NCBI RefSeq assembly: GCF_009725985.1
Contig: NZ_RCNR01000030.1
Span: 1-55,323, forward strand
Reading direction: 5' to 3'
Length of the DNA stretch: 55,323 nucleotides
Source of the DNA: Zobellia amurskyensis
GTDB lineage: Bacteria > Bacteroidota > Bacteroidia > Flavobacteriales > Flavobacteriaceae
Shown: in pieces, positions 1 to 8,637 of the stretch
Position numbering within the stretch: position 1 is the stretch's first letter
Layout: every line of letters starts with the position of its first letter
The notes under the pieces: generated by a model
What the model saw: the letters and a program-made list of their open reading frames with translations, nothing else
The model's database searches: none
What the model was told of the DNA's origin: nothing
Position numbers and translations under genes: made by a program

Positions 1-3000
1 AGGATTTTTTTCTACTAGCCTTCTTTAAATTGGCCAAATATTCTATTAAGTCTCGTAATTCCCTTTTTGAGATTAAACGGCCCATTGGCGGCATCGCCGA
101 TGGCATATTCTCACGTTTCTCAATCCTGGAAATAGGTATATCCAAAGGTTCTGCTTCAGAGGTTCTTAAAGTAAGTTCCTCGTGAGTTTCGGCCTCAAGA
201 ATACCATTTACTACTTGCCCATCTTTTAGGGTAAGGGAAACGCTACCGTAACCTGGGGCTAATCTTGCTCCTGGCTCAATAAGTGCTTCTAGGATTTGTT
301 CTCTACTTAATATATTTCCAATGTTTTCCAGAGATGGTCCTACGTCACCACCTGCGCTGCCAATAGCATGGCATCGGGTACACTGGGCAGTTGGATTTTT
401 ATTGAAAACATTTCTACCGTCACGGTAATTACCGCCTACTAGAGTTTCTTTAAAGGCATCCATAGAGTTACCATTTTCCTTTAATGGTTTTAATTGTGCA
501 ATTAGGTTTTCGTCTTCAGTAGCTTCTACGGCTTCAATAAGGTCTAGAATAACACTTTGCTTTAAGCGCTCTGCGCTAGCTTGCTTTATCAACCCTTCTA
601 AAACCTCGCCACTTTTTTCAACGGGAAGCTCACCTAAAACACTTAACAATTGTTGTTGTTCACGTACTGATCCTTTTTGGAAAATAGGTTTGATGATGTT
701 AGGAAGGTTCTCCTTGGATATTTCCATTTGAGGCATTAAGCTGATGGCCGTAGTACGCACATCATTGTCACCGTCTTTCATACCGTACTGCATGGCGGTT
801 TCAATTTTATCAAAGTTTAGGTTCCCTAATGCTTTCAAAACCTCAGACCTTACTTTTGGCGACTTGTTCTTTTTCATGATAGCAAAAAGAGCATCGTTAT
901 GTGTATCAATTCCTAAGTTGGCCAAGGTGTTGGTAATACCTATAATAATGTCAACATCCGTGTCCTCAAGAAAATCTGGAATATCTTTTTCAATTTTCTG
1001 TTTTACAATATTGGGGTCTCTTTTGATTTCTCCACGGAAACGACCATCAACTCTGTCAAGTACAGATGGTTCCGCCCAGGTGCCAATAGTGGCTAAAGCT
1101 TCACCTCTTAGTATATTAGACCTGTTTTTATCTTTAGCAAAAGCGATAAGGTTTTCTAATTCTTTGTCAGTTCCCACGCGAAGTGCAGCATTGATAGCCC
1201 TACGCAATAAAGGTTCTGAATTAAATTTTTCTACGGTTAACATATCTGCAAGCGCAGGAAGTGCAGCGTCAATAGACCAATCATCATTAATAGCTCTGGC
1301 GGCTTCAGTTACAATATATTCATCTTCGTCTTTTAAAAATTCTGCAACTGCAGGGTCTTGAAGTCTACGTAAAACCAGAACTGCGGCTATTCGTAAGCTT
1401 CGGTTGGGGTTGTGCGCTAGAGTGGTAATAGATTCGGTTTTTCCAATTCTAGATAGCGCTAAAACTGCGGCGTGCCTTAAATAAACATCTTCATCATTGT
1501 TTGCTACGATAAAGTCTAGCAAAGGCTGAATGGCAGCTTCGGTTTTAAATCTGCCCAAAGCTTGTGCGGCAAAGAACTTTACACGAGAATTGTCATGCTT
1601 TAAAAGAGGAATCAATTTTGTTCCTGCATCAATATAATTTGCATCTCCTAAAACTTTAGCGGACTGAGCAATAATCTCAGGGTCGCTATCAGCTAATAGT
1701 GCCACAAGTGGCTCCGCTTCCGAAGCATCTTTGTCAGCAACCTGACCAATACCCCAAATAGCATGGATACGTGCAAATTGATTTGCATTATTAGCGGCCA
1801 CTTCTTTAAGTGCGTTGTAACCTTTTGAGGCATTTTTTACCAATTGAAATTGAGCTTTCTTTCTAATACGCATATCTCCATAAGAAAGTAATTTTACCAA
1901 CTCATCTGTGGATTGCTCTTTATAGTCCAAGGTCATTAGACGTTCGGTCTCTTTTCGTTCTTTCTCTAGGTCATTTTTAGAATCGCTAACATCTAGTTTC
2001 CAAACGCGACCATAGTTTTTAGTACCCCACCCGGTAATCCAATCGGCAACGTACATGGCGCCATCCGGACCAAATTGAATTCCTGTAGGTAGAACACCAC
2101 TTAAGATACTTTTGTCCGTATTCAGCTCAAAAGAAGCTCCTTTAGGTTTTAAATCAAAAGCCCAAATGTTAGATCGGTCAGGGTTGCCCACAAACTCTAC
2201 TAAAAAGAATTTATTGAGCCAATCCTTACCTAAAGCTGTACCTGGGTTAAAAGCCATTCCGGTTGGTCCGTTATGGAAATTTTCAATAGGAGGTACAATG
2301 TATGCGGCTTGGCCTTCCCAACGGGGAGTGAACAGCTTTTCATCCATCCAAACCTTGTAACCATTGTTCTTGGGGTCTGTATATTTACCATATTGCCAGT
2401 TAGAGCGCCATCCTGAATCGGAACCCTCTACTAAATGAACAAGTCGTTCACTTTCGCCTGCATGGTCACCATCATTATCGGAAGAAATAATATTTCCGTA
2501 GGCATCAAAAACAAATTCGTGGGTGTTTCTTAATCCTCTGGCAAATACTTCAAAATTACTTCCATCAGGGTTGGAACGTACAATTACACCTTGATTTGGG
2601 TATTTTAGGTTTTGGCCGTCAACAGTAGTAAGGTTAGCGCCAATGTCACCAATGCCCCAGTATATTTTGCCATCAGGGCCTTCAATGGCTCCGGACATTC
2701 CATGAGCACCAAACCCAATATGCACAGCAAATCCATGAGCGATTGATGTTTTTTCATCTAAGATCAAATCATCATTGGTGTCTGTTAAACGCCACATGTC
2801 CGGACCTACGCCCACAAAGACATCGTCTTCACGGACTAAAAGTGCTCCGGCAACATCGGTTATTTCTTCATTAAAATCTTCTAGAATTCGAGTTGATCTG
2901 TCTGCAATTCCATTATTGTTGCTGTCTTCCAGCATCCAGATTTCATCTTTTTCAACTGTCAAATCTTTCCAATCGTGACTTCCATCTTCGTTAAGGTCAG

Positions 3001-3424
3001 GGAACCATTCGTTTTCTTCACTTTTTTCAGGAGCGAATGTTTCATGTAAGAACTTACGACGGTCTTCAACAGATTGTAAAGAAATAGAAGCGGTCATCCA
3101 ATGTTGATACCCTCTAATATCGAATTCTGAATTTTTTTGACGATTGGTACGGGTAAGATACACTTTGCCCTCGTCATCAATTTGCATGGCAATAGGGTCA
3201 GGGGCTAAAGAATCTGAAGCCCAGAGCGTTAATTCTAGTCCGTCTGCAATTTTAGGACTAATACCTTCACGTATTTCTTGTGCTCTACTTACTTCCGTAA
3301 GGGAGTCTTCTACGATAACCAATGGGGTTTCCTTCGGTTTTTTAGGTTTGGAGTCGCAAGCGCTAAATAAGGTGATAAATAGCGATAGTGCTAATAACTG
3401 GATGAGTTTGGTTTTGTTTGTCAT
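1..3424 (-). CDS. PVC-type c-type cytochrome lipoprotein with dehydrogenase-like propeller and HEAT repeats (3' end outside window)
   Basis: The reading frame is open from the ATG at 3424 to the left edge (about 1,141 codons, no stop), so the C-terminus is missing. Residues 1-23 form a lipoprotein signal ending in FSAC (Cys23), which suggests an exported, lipid-anchored protein. Residues of about 45-470 resemble the sugar-dehydrogenase-like beta-propeller of PVC-type heme-binding proteins and include Asp/Asn-rich loops (DLNEDG, EDSNNNG, DTNDD) of calcium-binding type. Residues of about 480-970 are helical HEAT-like repeats. A single CTRCH heme motif (CxxCH, residues 1015-1019, bases 368-382) lies in a C-terminal cytochrome c domain and is in frame with the start, which argues against a net frameshift. 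The family is inferred to oxidise a sugar or related substrate and pass electrons to the heme; the substrate is unknown. Confidence 0.85.
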   Translation of the reverse strand, partial: MTNKTKLIQLLALSLFITLFSACDSKPKKPKETPLVIVEDSLTEVSRAQEIREGISPKIADGLELTLWASDSLAPDPIAMQIDDEGKVYLTRTNRQKNSEFDIRGYQHWMTASISLQSVEDRRKFLHETFAPEKSEENEWFPDLNEDGSHDWKDLTVEKDEIWMLEDSNNNGIADRSTRILEDFNEEITDVAGALLVREDDVFVGVGPDMWRLTDTNDDLILDEKTSIAHGFAVHIGFGAHGMSGAIEGPDGKIYWGIGDIGANLTTVDGQNLKYPNQGVIVRSNPDGSNFEVFARGLRNTHEFVFDAYGNIISSDNDGDHAGESERLVHLVEGSDSGWRSNWQYGKYTDPKNNGYKVWMDEKLFTPRWEGQAAYIVPPIENFHNGPTGMAFNPGTALGKDWLNKFFLVEFVGNPDRSNIWAFDLKPKGASFELNTDKSILSGVLPTGIQFGPDGAMYVADWITGWGTKNYGRVWKLDVSDSKNDLEKERKETERLMTLDYKEQSTDELVKLLSYGDMRIRKKAQFQLVKNASKGYNALKEVAANNANQFARIHAIWGIGQVADKDASEAEPLVALLADSDPEIIAQSAKVLGDANYIDAGTKLIPLLKHDNSRVKFFAAQALGRFKTEAAIQPLLDFIVANNDEDVYLRHAAVLALSRIGKTESITTLAHNPNRSLRIAAVLVLRRLQDPAVAEFLKDEDEYIVTEAARAINDDWSIDAALPALADMLTVEKFNSEPLLRRAINAALRVGTDKELENLIAFAKDKNRSNILRGEALATIGTWAEPSVLDRVDGRFRGEIKRDPNIVKQKIEKDIPDFLEDTDVDIIIGITNTLANLGIDTHNDALFAIMKKNKSPKVRSEVLKALGNLNFDKIETAMQYGMKDGDNDVRTTAISLMPQMEISKENLPNIIKPIFQKGSVREQQQLLSVLGELPVEKSGEVLEGLIKQASAERLKQSVILDLIEAVEATEDENLIAQLKPLKENGNSMDAFKETLVGGNYRDGRNVFNKNPTAQCTRCHAIGSAGGDVGPSLENIGNILSREQILEALIEPGARLAPGYGSVSLTLKDGQVVNGILEAETHEELTLRTSEAEPLDIPISRIEKRENMPSAMPPMGRLISKRELRDLIEYLANLKKASRKKS

Positions 3425-3494
3425 TGTTGTTTTGTATTCATTGGTAAGTAGCCGATAAAAATAGGCAATTCTGAATACAGTAAACAACTAGCTT

Positions 3495-3728
3495 TTAATC
3501 TTTTTGCTGTGCAGCTATGGCCCTGACGATAATCATAGCTTTATCCTTTTCATCTTCTCGCACATGGATATCTAGCTCTCCGTTAATATTGGCGGCAAAC
3601 CCCGCTAAACGGGCAGATTCAGTAGCGTCTTTGATAATGGGATTAATACCAACTTCATTCAGTTTTTCCTCAATACGCTGGGCTGTGAAGCGGTTTCCTG
3701 AGTAAATTTTAACTTCTTTAGATTTCAT
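3495..3728 (-). CDS. DUF2007-family small protein
   Basis: This is a 77-residue cytoplasmic protein with no signal peptide or membrane segment. The N-terminal pattern (VKIYSGNRFTAQRIEEKL, then GINPIIKDA) and the C-terminal ELDIHVREDEKDKAMIIV match the small ferredoxin-fold DUF2007 family, often called putative signal-transducing proteins because some PII-like proteins carry it. Its length is normal for a stand-alone member. No partner is obvious: the cytochrome gene downstream starts 70 bases away and may be independent. The biochemical role is unknown. Confidence 0.8.
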   Translation of the reverse strand: MKSKEVKIYSGNRFTAQRIEEKLNEVGINPIIKDATESARLAGFAANINGELDIHVREDEKDKAMIIVRAIAAQQKD

Positions 3729-3768
3729 AAGTTTATTTTTATAACAATATGAAGTTAGTGTGTTATGG

Positions 3769-3776
3769 CAAATTTA
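3769..3776 (-). promoter_or_regulatory. Possible -7 element for the DUF2007 gene
   Basis: On the minus strand this reads TAAATTTG, a match to the Bacteroidota TAnnTTTG element, 41 bases upstream of the DUF2007 ATG. No TTG lies at the right distance upstream, so this is a half-site prediction only. Confidence 0.35.
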
Positions 3777-3838
3777 GGACCCCATAAAAAGTTAATTTTT
3801 AATGTTATAAAATTATTGGACAAATAGCGTCTTTAATT

Positions 3839-4348
3839 TTAGGAAGAAGTAAGGATACTTGCCGTTACCAATAATTGCCCCACATGGCGTTGACTGTGTT
3901 CTGCGGCATGAAAAAGAAGACCTAAAGTTGTTGATGGAAGCTTTTTTCTTCCTACCGAACGCTTCTCTTTTAAAGTAGCCTCGGTCAGCGTCTTAAAAAA
4001 CGATAAGGCTTGTTCAGTTTTGTTTTGAAAGTTGATGATAAGGTCCGAGGAGAGAAGTTGTTCATTGGGCTTACCTTCCTGAGAGAGATAGTTGAATTGC
4101 ACATCTGATAAATTTTCAGATTTGGCATAGGTCATCATACGGTCTAGGACTCCGGTAATATGCTGTAAGTGAAATCCAACTGAAGCTCTTCCAACAATTT
4201 TGGTCCATAGTTTGTCCTCGGGAAAACCGAGCAAATAGCGCTCTATTTCTTCGGAAGATTGCAATAGTGCATGTGCGGCAGGTTGCAATAGTTGCGGAAT
4301 TTCAGGAATAGGTCCGCGGAGCCAGACTTCAGGTTTAGGGTCTTGCAT
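3839..4348 (-). CDS. DinB-like four-helix-bundle protein
   Basis: This 169-residue protein has no signal peptide. It shows the spaced histidines of the DinB/YfiT-like metal-binding bundle: one in VGFHLQHITG (about residues 58-66) and a cluster near the C-terminus (LLFHAAEHSQRHVGQLL, about residues 145-161). Members of this superfamily bind a divalent metal and act as thiol-dependent transferases or in stress roles, but most, including this one, have no assigned substrate. It lies 15 bases after the DUF3500 gene on the same strand, so the two are probably co-transcribed. A second bundle protein (DUF1572) lies at 26189-26716. Confidence 0.8.
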   Translation of the reverse strand: MQDPKPEVWLRGPIPEIPQLLQPAAHALLQSSEEIERYLLGFPEDKLWTKIVGRASVGFHLQHITGVLDRMMTYAKSENLSDVQFNYLSQEGKPNEQLLSSDLIINFQNKTEQALSFFKTLTEATLKEKRSVGRKKLPSTTLGLLFHAAEHSQRHVGQLLVTASILTSS

Positions 4349-4363
4349 GGGTTTTGTGCGAGT

Positions 4364-5383
4364 TTAATGGCTGTGATCGTAATGATCTTTTAAAATATCT
4401 TGACCAAAATCATTGGTTAAATCCCGAACTACGGTATGCACGTGGTTAGCATTGTTTTGTATGTTATCATACTCAATTAAAATGGTAGGCCCTTGAATAT
4501 GGTAATAATGTCCTTGGCCAGGTTTTTGGCTACCGGCCCAAGCAAAAGAAAGGTTGTTGAAACCTGCTTCTTCAATCTTGGTTTTAAGCGATTTTGAAAA
4601 CCTAGCTTCGTAATTGTCTAAATACAGATTTAATAATTTTTGAAAGGAAGCTTTTTGTTCTTCGGATAAATCAGCAAATAGAATTCCTTTAGGTTCTAAG
4701 TTAGATACGGTTCTGTGGTTACGTGTAAATATCTCGTAGGGAGCCTCATTAGAAAATATAGCTTGTGCCAATTGTTTTTCCGAGAGTGAATTAAGAAGTT
4801 CAAAACCTATTTCGGTTTCTTTTTTTAGCACTTGTTTCCCTTTTGATTCTCCACTGGGTACTGTACCGGGATTAGAACCCATGAAAGATGGTGTTGCAGA
4901 TAAAATAGCTCCTTTAGAAGCAATAAAATTTAAAGATACATGATGGCCTTCAAAACGCCAGCCCCAAAATTCTCCTGCAGCAGGTTCGCCAAATATGGAG
5001 AAGTGATAGTTTAGGGCGTCTCGCATAGGGGTGCCGTCTGGCATCATGCGTTCATTGTTTTCAAGAACGGCCAAAATATTTTCTAGGGCCATAATTTCGG
5101 ATGCTTTGCGAAAACCTTCTTGGCTCAAAGAGGCTTTTAATAAATTGGTTGCGGCCTCTTTTTGCTCGGTATTAAAATCATTAAAGGTTGGGCCCTTTCT
5201 TGCTACAGGTACATAATTGAAATTAAAACGTTCCGCATCGCTAATTTTAAACTGGATCTTTTCTAGTAGGTCGGCATTTAAAGTATGCAGAAAGGTTTGA
5301 GCAAAAGTATGTAGGTCTTGACTGCGGCCTGTTGCAATAGCTAAAATGCAAAATGGCAAGAGTAGTAGTTTTTTTAATCTCAT
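4364..5383 (-). CDS. DUF3500-family exported protein
   Basis: This 339-residue protein begins with a signal peptide (residues 1-21, MRLKKLLLLPFCILAIATG then RSQ). The rest matches the DUF3500 family: LNFNYVP-type N-terminal region, an EFWGWRFEGHHVSLNF segment near the middle, and a C-terminal GHYYHIQGPTILIEYDN followed by HVHTVVRDLTNDFG. The several His residues in the conserved blocks could bind a metal, but that is inference. The family is common in marine bacteria with no demonstrated activity. It is the promoter-proximal gene of a two-gene unit with the DinB-like gene. Confidence 0.85.
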   Translation of the reverse strand: MRLKKLLLLPFCILAIATGRSQDLHTFAQTFLHTLNADLLEKIQFKISDAERFNFNYVPVARKGPTFNDFNTEQKEAATNLLKASLSQEGFRKASEIMALENILAVLENNERMMPDGTPMRDALNYHFSIFGEPAAGEFWGWRFEGHHVSLNFIASKGAILSATPSFMGSNPGTVPSGESKGKQVLKKETEIGFELLNSLSEKQLAQAIFSNEAPYEIFTRNHRTVSNLEPKGILFADLSEEQKASFQKLLNLYLDNYEARFSKSLKTKIEEAGFNNLSFAWAGSQKPGQGHYYHIQGPTILIEYDNIQNNANHVHTVVRDLTNDFGQDILKDHYDHSH

Positions 5384-5474
5384 TTCTATGGTTTTTGTTG
5401 AGATGGCCCTCTAAGCTAGTTTAAATTTAATAAACTGTAGGCTAATTCACTAACCATAGAACATCTGACTAAAT

Positions 5475-6008
5475 TCAGTAAACGTTGTAGTTCAACAGGT
5501 TTAGGGTGGGTTTGCGCATGAGGTCTAATTCTTCTGAATATCCAGACTTTTTAAAGGTACGTAGCAATGCTTCAAAATTATTGCCATTGGTAATCAATTT
5601 CAACTGGTAGTCCACGCATTTAATGGTAATCTGAGTTTCGGATATCTTGTATTCGGAAGGGTAAACTTTAAAGAAGCGAGATATGCGGCTTGGTATGCCC
5701 AACTTCAATAAGATGTGCATAGGAGACAGGTAAAATGTGTCTATTGTTTCTTTTCCCCGAACTAAACTTATTGATTCTATTTCGTCTTTTAAAACCGGAA
5801 TTATACTGTCATGGTTATCAAAGTTGCCAACCACCATTACCCCCTTGGGTAGAATTTCTAAATTACATCTCGTTTGAGATAAAAGTAAATCTGTTTTGTA
5901 GTCCTTATTTTTAAAATCTACAAGACGAAATTTATACTTTGGTTGAGGCCGTAAAAAATTGAAAAAGGTTGCTGACGATTTCGCAGTTAACGGAGATGTC
6001 TTTTTCAT
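5475..6008 (-). CDS. Hypothetical protein, 177 residues
   Basis: I do not recognise this protein. It starts at a clear ATG and has no signal peptide or membrane segment. The centre (about residues 50-125) alternates short hydrophobic strands with charged turns (CNLEILPKGVMVVGNF, ITIKCVDYQLKLIT), as in a small beta-sandwich or PH-like fold, but this is a guess. The sequence 5' to it (6009-6304) has no recognisable promoter, and its downstream neighbour is 91 bases away, so it is probably a single-gene unit. Codon use looks like that of its neighbours. Confidence 0.65.
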   Translation of the reverse strand: MKKTSPLTAKSSATFFNFLRPQPKYKFRLVDFKNKDYKTDLLLSQTRCNLEILPKGVMVVGNFDNHDSIIPVLKDEIESISLVRGKETIDTFYLSPMHILLKLGIPSRISRFFKVYPSEYKISETQITIKCVDYQLKLITNGNNFEALLRTFKKSGYSEELDLMRKPTLNLLNYNVY

Positions 6009-6304
6009 TCCTGTTCTGTAGGTTTGGTTCGTTGTTAAGCTTTTTTCGGTTGGTATTTTAGATACCTTAGGGGGAGTGCAATTTACAGAATTATGCCGAT
6101 TATTCTGAACTCTTAATCGGTTGATGGGGTATAAATGAAGGTTGTTAGAGATGCCTTTTATCGATTAACACTTGATAGAATAAGGGGTGGAAATATCTTT
6201 TAGAGTGCATTTAAAAGTTATCAACATGAGCGTTGGTGATAACTTGTTGAAAACTTTTTTAAGTTTTTCTCGTTATGACGAGCGATAGTATTTATAGGAA
6301 GTGG
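6009..6304. other. Intergenic region between the orphan gene and the DUF58 operon
   Basis: This 296-base spacer lies upstream of the 177-residue gene and downstream of the six-gene minus-strand operon. It holds a 9-bp hairpin (listed separately) and a small CTCGT/ACGAG hairpin at 6269-6282. I see no conserved open reading frame, RNA gene or TAnnTTTG promoter. Confidence 0.6.
6215..6245 (-). terminator. Possible terminator or structured 3' end of the MoxR/DUF58 operon
   Basis: AAGTTATCA (6215-6223) and TGATAACTT (6237-6245) are perfect 9-bp inverted arms around a 13-base loop, 60 bases downstream of the DUF58 stop. On the minus strand the distal arm runs into CTTTTAAA, a weak U-tract, so termination is plausible but not strong. 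Confidence 0.35.
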
Positions 6305-7636
6305 CTAAAGAAGGCCGCGAGCCTTTATTTCTAGGTACTTGTTGATGGTATTCATTGTTAGGTTTTCTGGTTTGGTAAGAATGGTCTGAATACCATATTT
6401 CTGAAGTTCTTTTTGCATCAGACGCTTCTCCATCGTGAATTTTTCGGCTATGGTCTTGTGGTAGATGGACTGTAAATCTTCCGCATCTGTTGAAATCAGT
6501 GTGTCTAATTCTGTGTTTTCAAAGAATATAACCACCAGTACATGTTTTTTAGAAATGGCAGTCAAAAAAGGAAGCTGTCTTTTTAAGGCTGAAATGTGTT
6601 CAAAGTTGGTGTAGAGCAGCAAAAGACTTCTTTGGTTCACCTTACGTTTTATATGTGCGTAGAGCATACCAAAATCTGCATCTGTAAACTCGGTATTTAT
6701 ATTGTAAAGCTTTTCTAGAATGGTGTTCAAATGTGTAATTTTCTGAACGGCAGGAACAAAAGATTCTATTTTTTTTGAGAACGTTATCATTCCTGTTTTA
6801 TCGTTACGTTTTAGAGCAACATTGGAGAAGGCTAAAGCGGAATTAATAGCATAGTCCAACAGTTTAAGCTCATTAAAGGGCATTTTCATTACTCGGCCCG
6901 TATCAATTATGGAATAAATGGGTTGAGAACGTTCATCTTGGTATTGGTTGACCATTAACTGATTCTGTTTGGCCGTAGCCTTCCAGTTAACGGTTCTAAA
7001 ATCATCACCTTGAACATACTCCTTTATCTGCTCAAATTCTTGGGTGTGCCCAATACGGCGTATTTTTTTGAGTCCAACTTCGGTAAGTTGGTTATTGATA
7101 GCCAAAAAGTCGTATTGCTGCATCTGAATGATGCTCGGGTATACGGGAACCATTTGGTCCTTTTGAAAAACAAATTTTCGCTTTATTATTTTTAAGGACG
7201 ATGAGGCGAACACATTTAGATTACCAAAAACGTACTCACCACGGTCAACAGGTCTAACGGTGTAGCGGTATTCTTTTTTATCCCCTTTTGATAAACTGGT
7301 TTTATATTCAAAATCGCGCTTTTGAAATTGAGCGGGAAGTTCATCTATAATTGATACATGGACTAGAAATGCATACTGACTCTCAAACTGTATTAAAATA
7401 GGGTTTAAATCGCTGTTGGATAATTTTTTTGGTAATATCCTAGATGCTTTTATACCTGTTTTAGCGGTATATAATAAATACGCATCAAATAAGAAGAGCG
7501 CAATTAAAAGTAGGGTTAAAAGCCATGTAATAGGGTAGAGCATCGGAACCCAATAGCTGAGTATAAAGCTGGCGGAAAGAACAGCGATATACCTAAAAAA
7601 AACATTGTGTATGTAGAACGTTTTTAAAAATTGCAT
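6305..7636 (-). CDS. DUF58 domain protein
   Basis: This 443-residue protein has two N-terminal membrane segments (about residues 12-30 and 33-52). The DUF58 signature appears at about residues 205-245 (YVQGDDFRTVNWKATAKQ), followed by a von Willebrand A-like region beginning with YSIIDTGRVM. DUF58 proteins are the usual partners of MoxR ATPases, which are thought to act as chaperones for vWA proteins. It is the last gene of the operon and starts 2 bases after the moxR stop, which implies coupled translation. In other Bacteroidota similar clusters (the bat/aerotolerance type) affect envelope or stress fitness; the role here is inferred. Confidence 0.9.
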   Translation of the reverse strand: MQFLKTFYIHNVFFRYIAVLSASFILSYWVPMLYPITWLLTLLLIALFLFDAYLLYTAKTGIKASRILPKKLSNSDLNPILIQFESQYAFLVHVSIIDELPAQFQKRDFEYKTSLSKGDKKEYRYTVRPVDRGEYVFGNLNVFASSSLKIIKRKFVFQKDQMVPVYPSIIQMQQYDFLAINNQLTEVGLKKIRRIGHTQEFEQIKEYVQGDDFRTVNWKATAKQNQLMVNQYQDERSQPIYSIIDTGRVMKMPFNELKLLDYAINSALAFSNVALKRNDKTGMITFSKKIESFVPAVQKITHLNTILEKLYNINTEFTDADFGMLYAHIKRKVNQRSLLLLYTNFEHISALKRQLPFLTAISKKHVLVVIFFENTELDTLISTDAEDLQSIYHKTIAEKFTMEKRLMQKELQKYGIQTILTKPENLTMNTINKYLEIKARGLL

Positions 7637-7638
7637 GC

Positions 7639-8637
7639 CTATCTCGGAATTTCTACCGACTCCGTTATCATTTGAATTACGCTTTCCGTTGTCATGCCCT
7701 CCATTTCACGTTCGGGAGTTAAAATTACCCTGTGGTTAAGAATTGGTACCAAAGCTTTCTTAATATCTTCTGGAGTTACAAAATCCCTTCCATTAATTGC
7801 AGCAAAGGCTTTTGCGGCATTTAAAGTAGCAATGGAAGCCCTAGGTGACCCGCCCAAATAAAGATGCGGGTGGTTTCTTGTTTTGGAAATGATTTCGGCA
7901 ATGTACCGTATAATTTTTTCCTCAACTATAACCTCTTGAATGTTCGCTTTAAAGCCAGCTAGTTTTTCGGGTGTAAGCACACCGTTTATCATTTCTTTTA
8001 CGACAGTACCTTTACGTTCATGATGAGTTTTTATAATCAGAATTTCCTCATCAAGCGAAGGGTATTCTACTTTTATTTTGAATAGAAAACGATCTAGTTG
8101 CGCTTCTGGTAAGGCGTAAGTTCCTTCTTGATCAATTGGGTTTTGCGTAGCCAATACCATAAAAGGAGCTTTCATTTTATAGGTGGTTCCGTCCATAGTT
8201 ACTTGACGTTCTTCCATGGTTTCGAACATGGCGGCCTGTGTTTTGGCAGGAGCACGGTTTATTTCATCAATAAGGATGATGTTGGAAAAAATAGGGCCCT
8301 TTTTATATTCGAACTCGGAAGTTTTTATATTGAAAATTGATGTGCCAAGAATATCACTGGGCATAAGATCTGGTGTAAATTGAATCCTGCTAAAATCGGT
8401 CTTTAGAGTTTTGGCAAAAAGCTTTGCGGTAATGGTCTTGGCAATACCCGGAACCCCTTCAATAAGTACATGGCCATCAACCAAGAGGGATACAATGAGA
8501 AGTTCAATAAAATTTTCTTGTCCTATTATGACTTTAGAAAGCTCCTTTTTGATTTCACCAACGGCATTCTTTAAATCTTCAAGTGGAACGCGATTGTTAA
8601 AGTTGAGGTCTTCGTTTTGGATCTCATTATTTTCCAT
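7639..8637 (-). CDS. MoxR-family AAA+ ATPase
   Basis: This 332-residue protein has a Walker A motif GVPGIAKT (residues 61-68), a Walker B motif IILIDEIN (120-127), a sensor-1 region (VLATQNPIDQEGTYALPEAQLDRFLF) and a helical lid with GGSPRAS as sensor 2. The substitution GxPGxAKT for the usual GKT form is characteristic of MoxR. MoxR ATPases are thought to help assemble metal or vWA-containing complexes. The start overlaps the 3' end of the DUF4350 gene by 11 bases and its stop is 2 bases before DUF58, so it sits in the core of a translationally coupled operon. Confidence 0.93.
   Translation of the reverse strand: MENNEIQNEDLNFNNRVPLEDLKNAVGEIKKELSKVIIGQENFIELLIVSLLVDGHVLIEGVPGIAKTITAKLFAKTLKTDFSRIQFTPDLMPSDILGTSIFNIKTSEFEYKKGPIFSNIILIDEINRAPAKTQAAMFETMEERQVTMDGTTYKMKAPFMVLATQNPIDQEGTYALPEAQLDRFLFKIKVEYPSLDEEILIIKTHHERKGTVVKEMINGVLTPEKLAGFKANIQEVIVEEKIIRYIAEIISKTRNHPHLYLGGSPRASIATLNAAKAFAAINGRDFVTPEDIKKALVPILNHRVILTPEREMEGMTTESVIQMITESVEIPR

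Noticed and set aside
744-1361. A 205-codon open frame on the plus strand
   Set aside because: It lies opposite the HEAT-repeat part of the cytochrome gene on the minus strand, whose protein is a coherent family match. The plus-strand product is Ser-rich, low in complexity and matches nothing.
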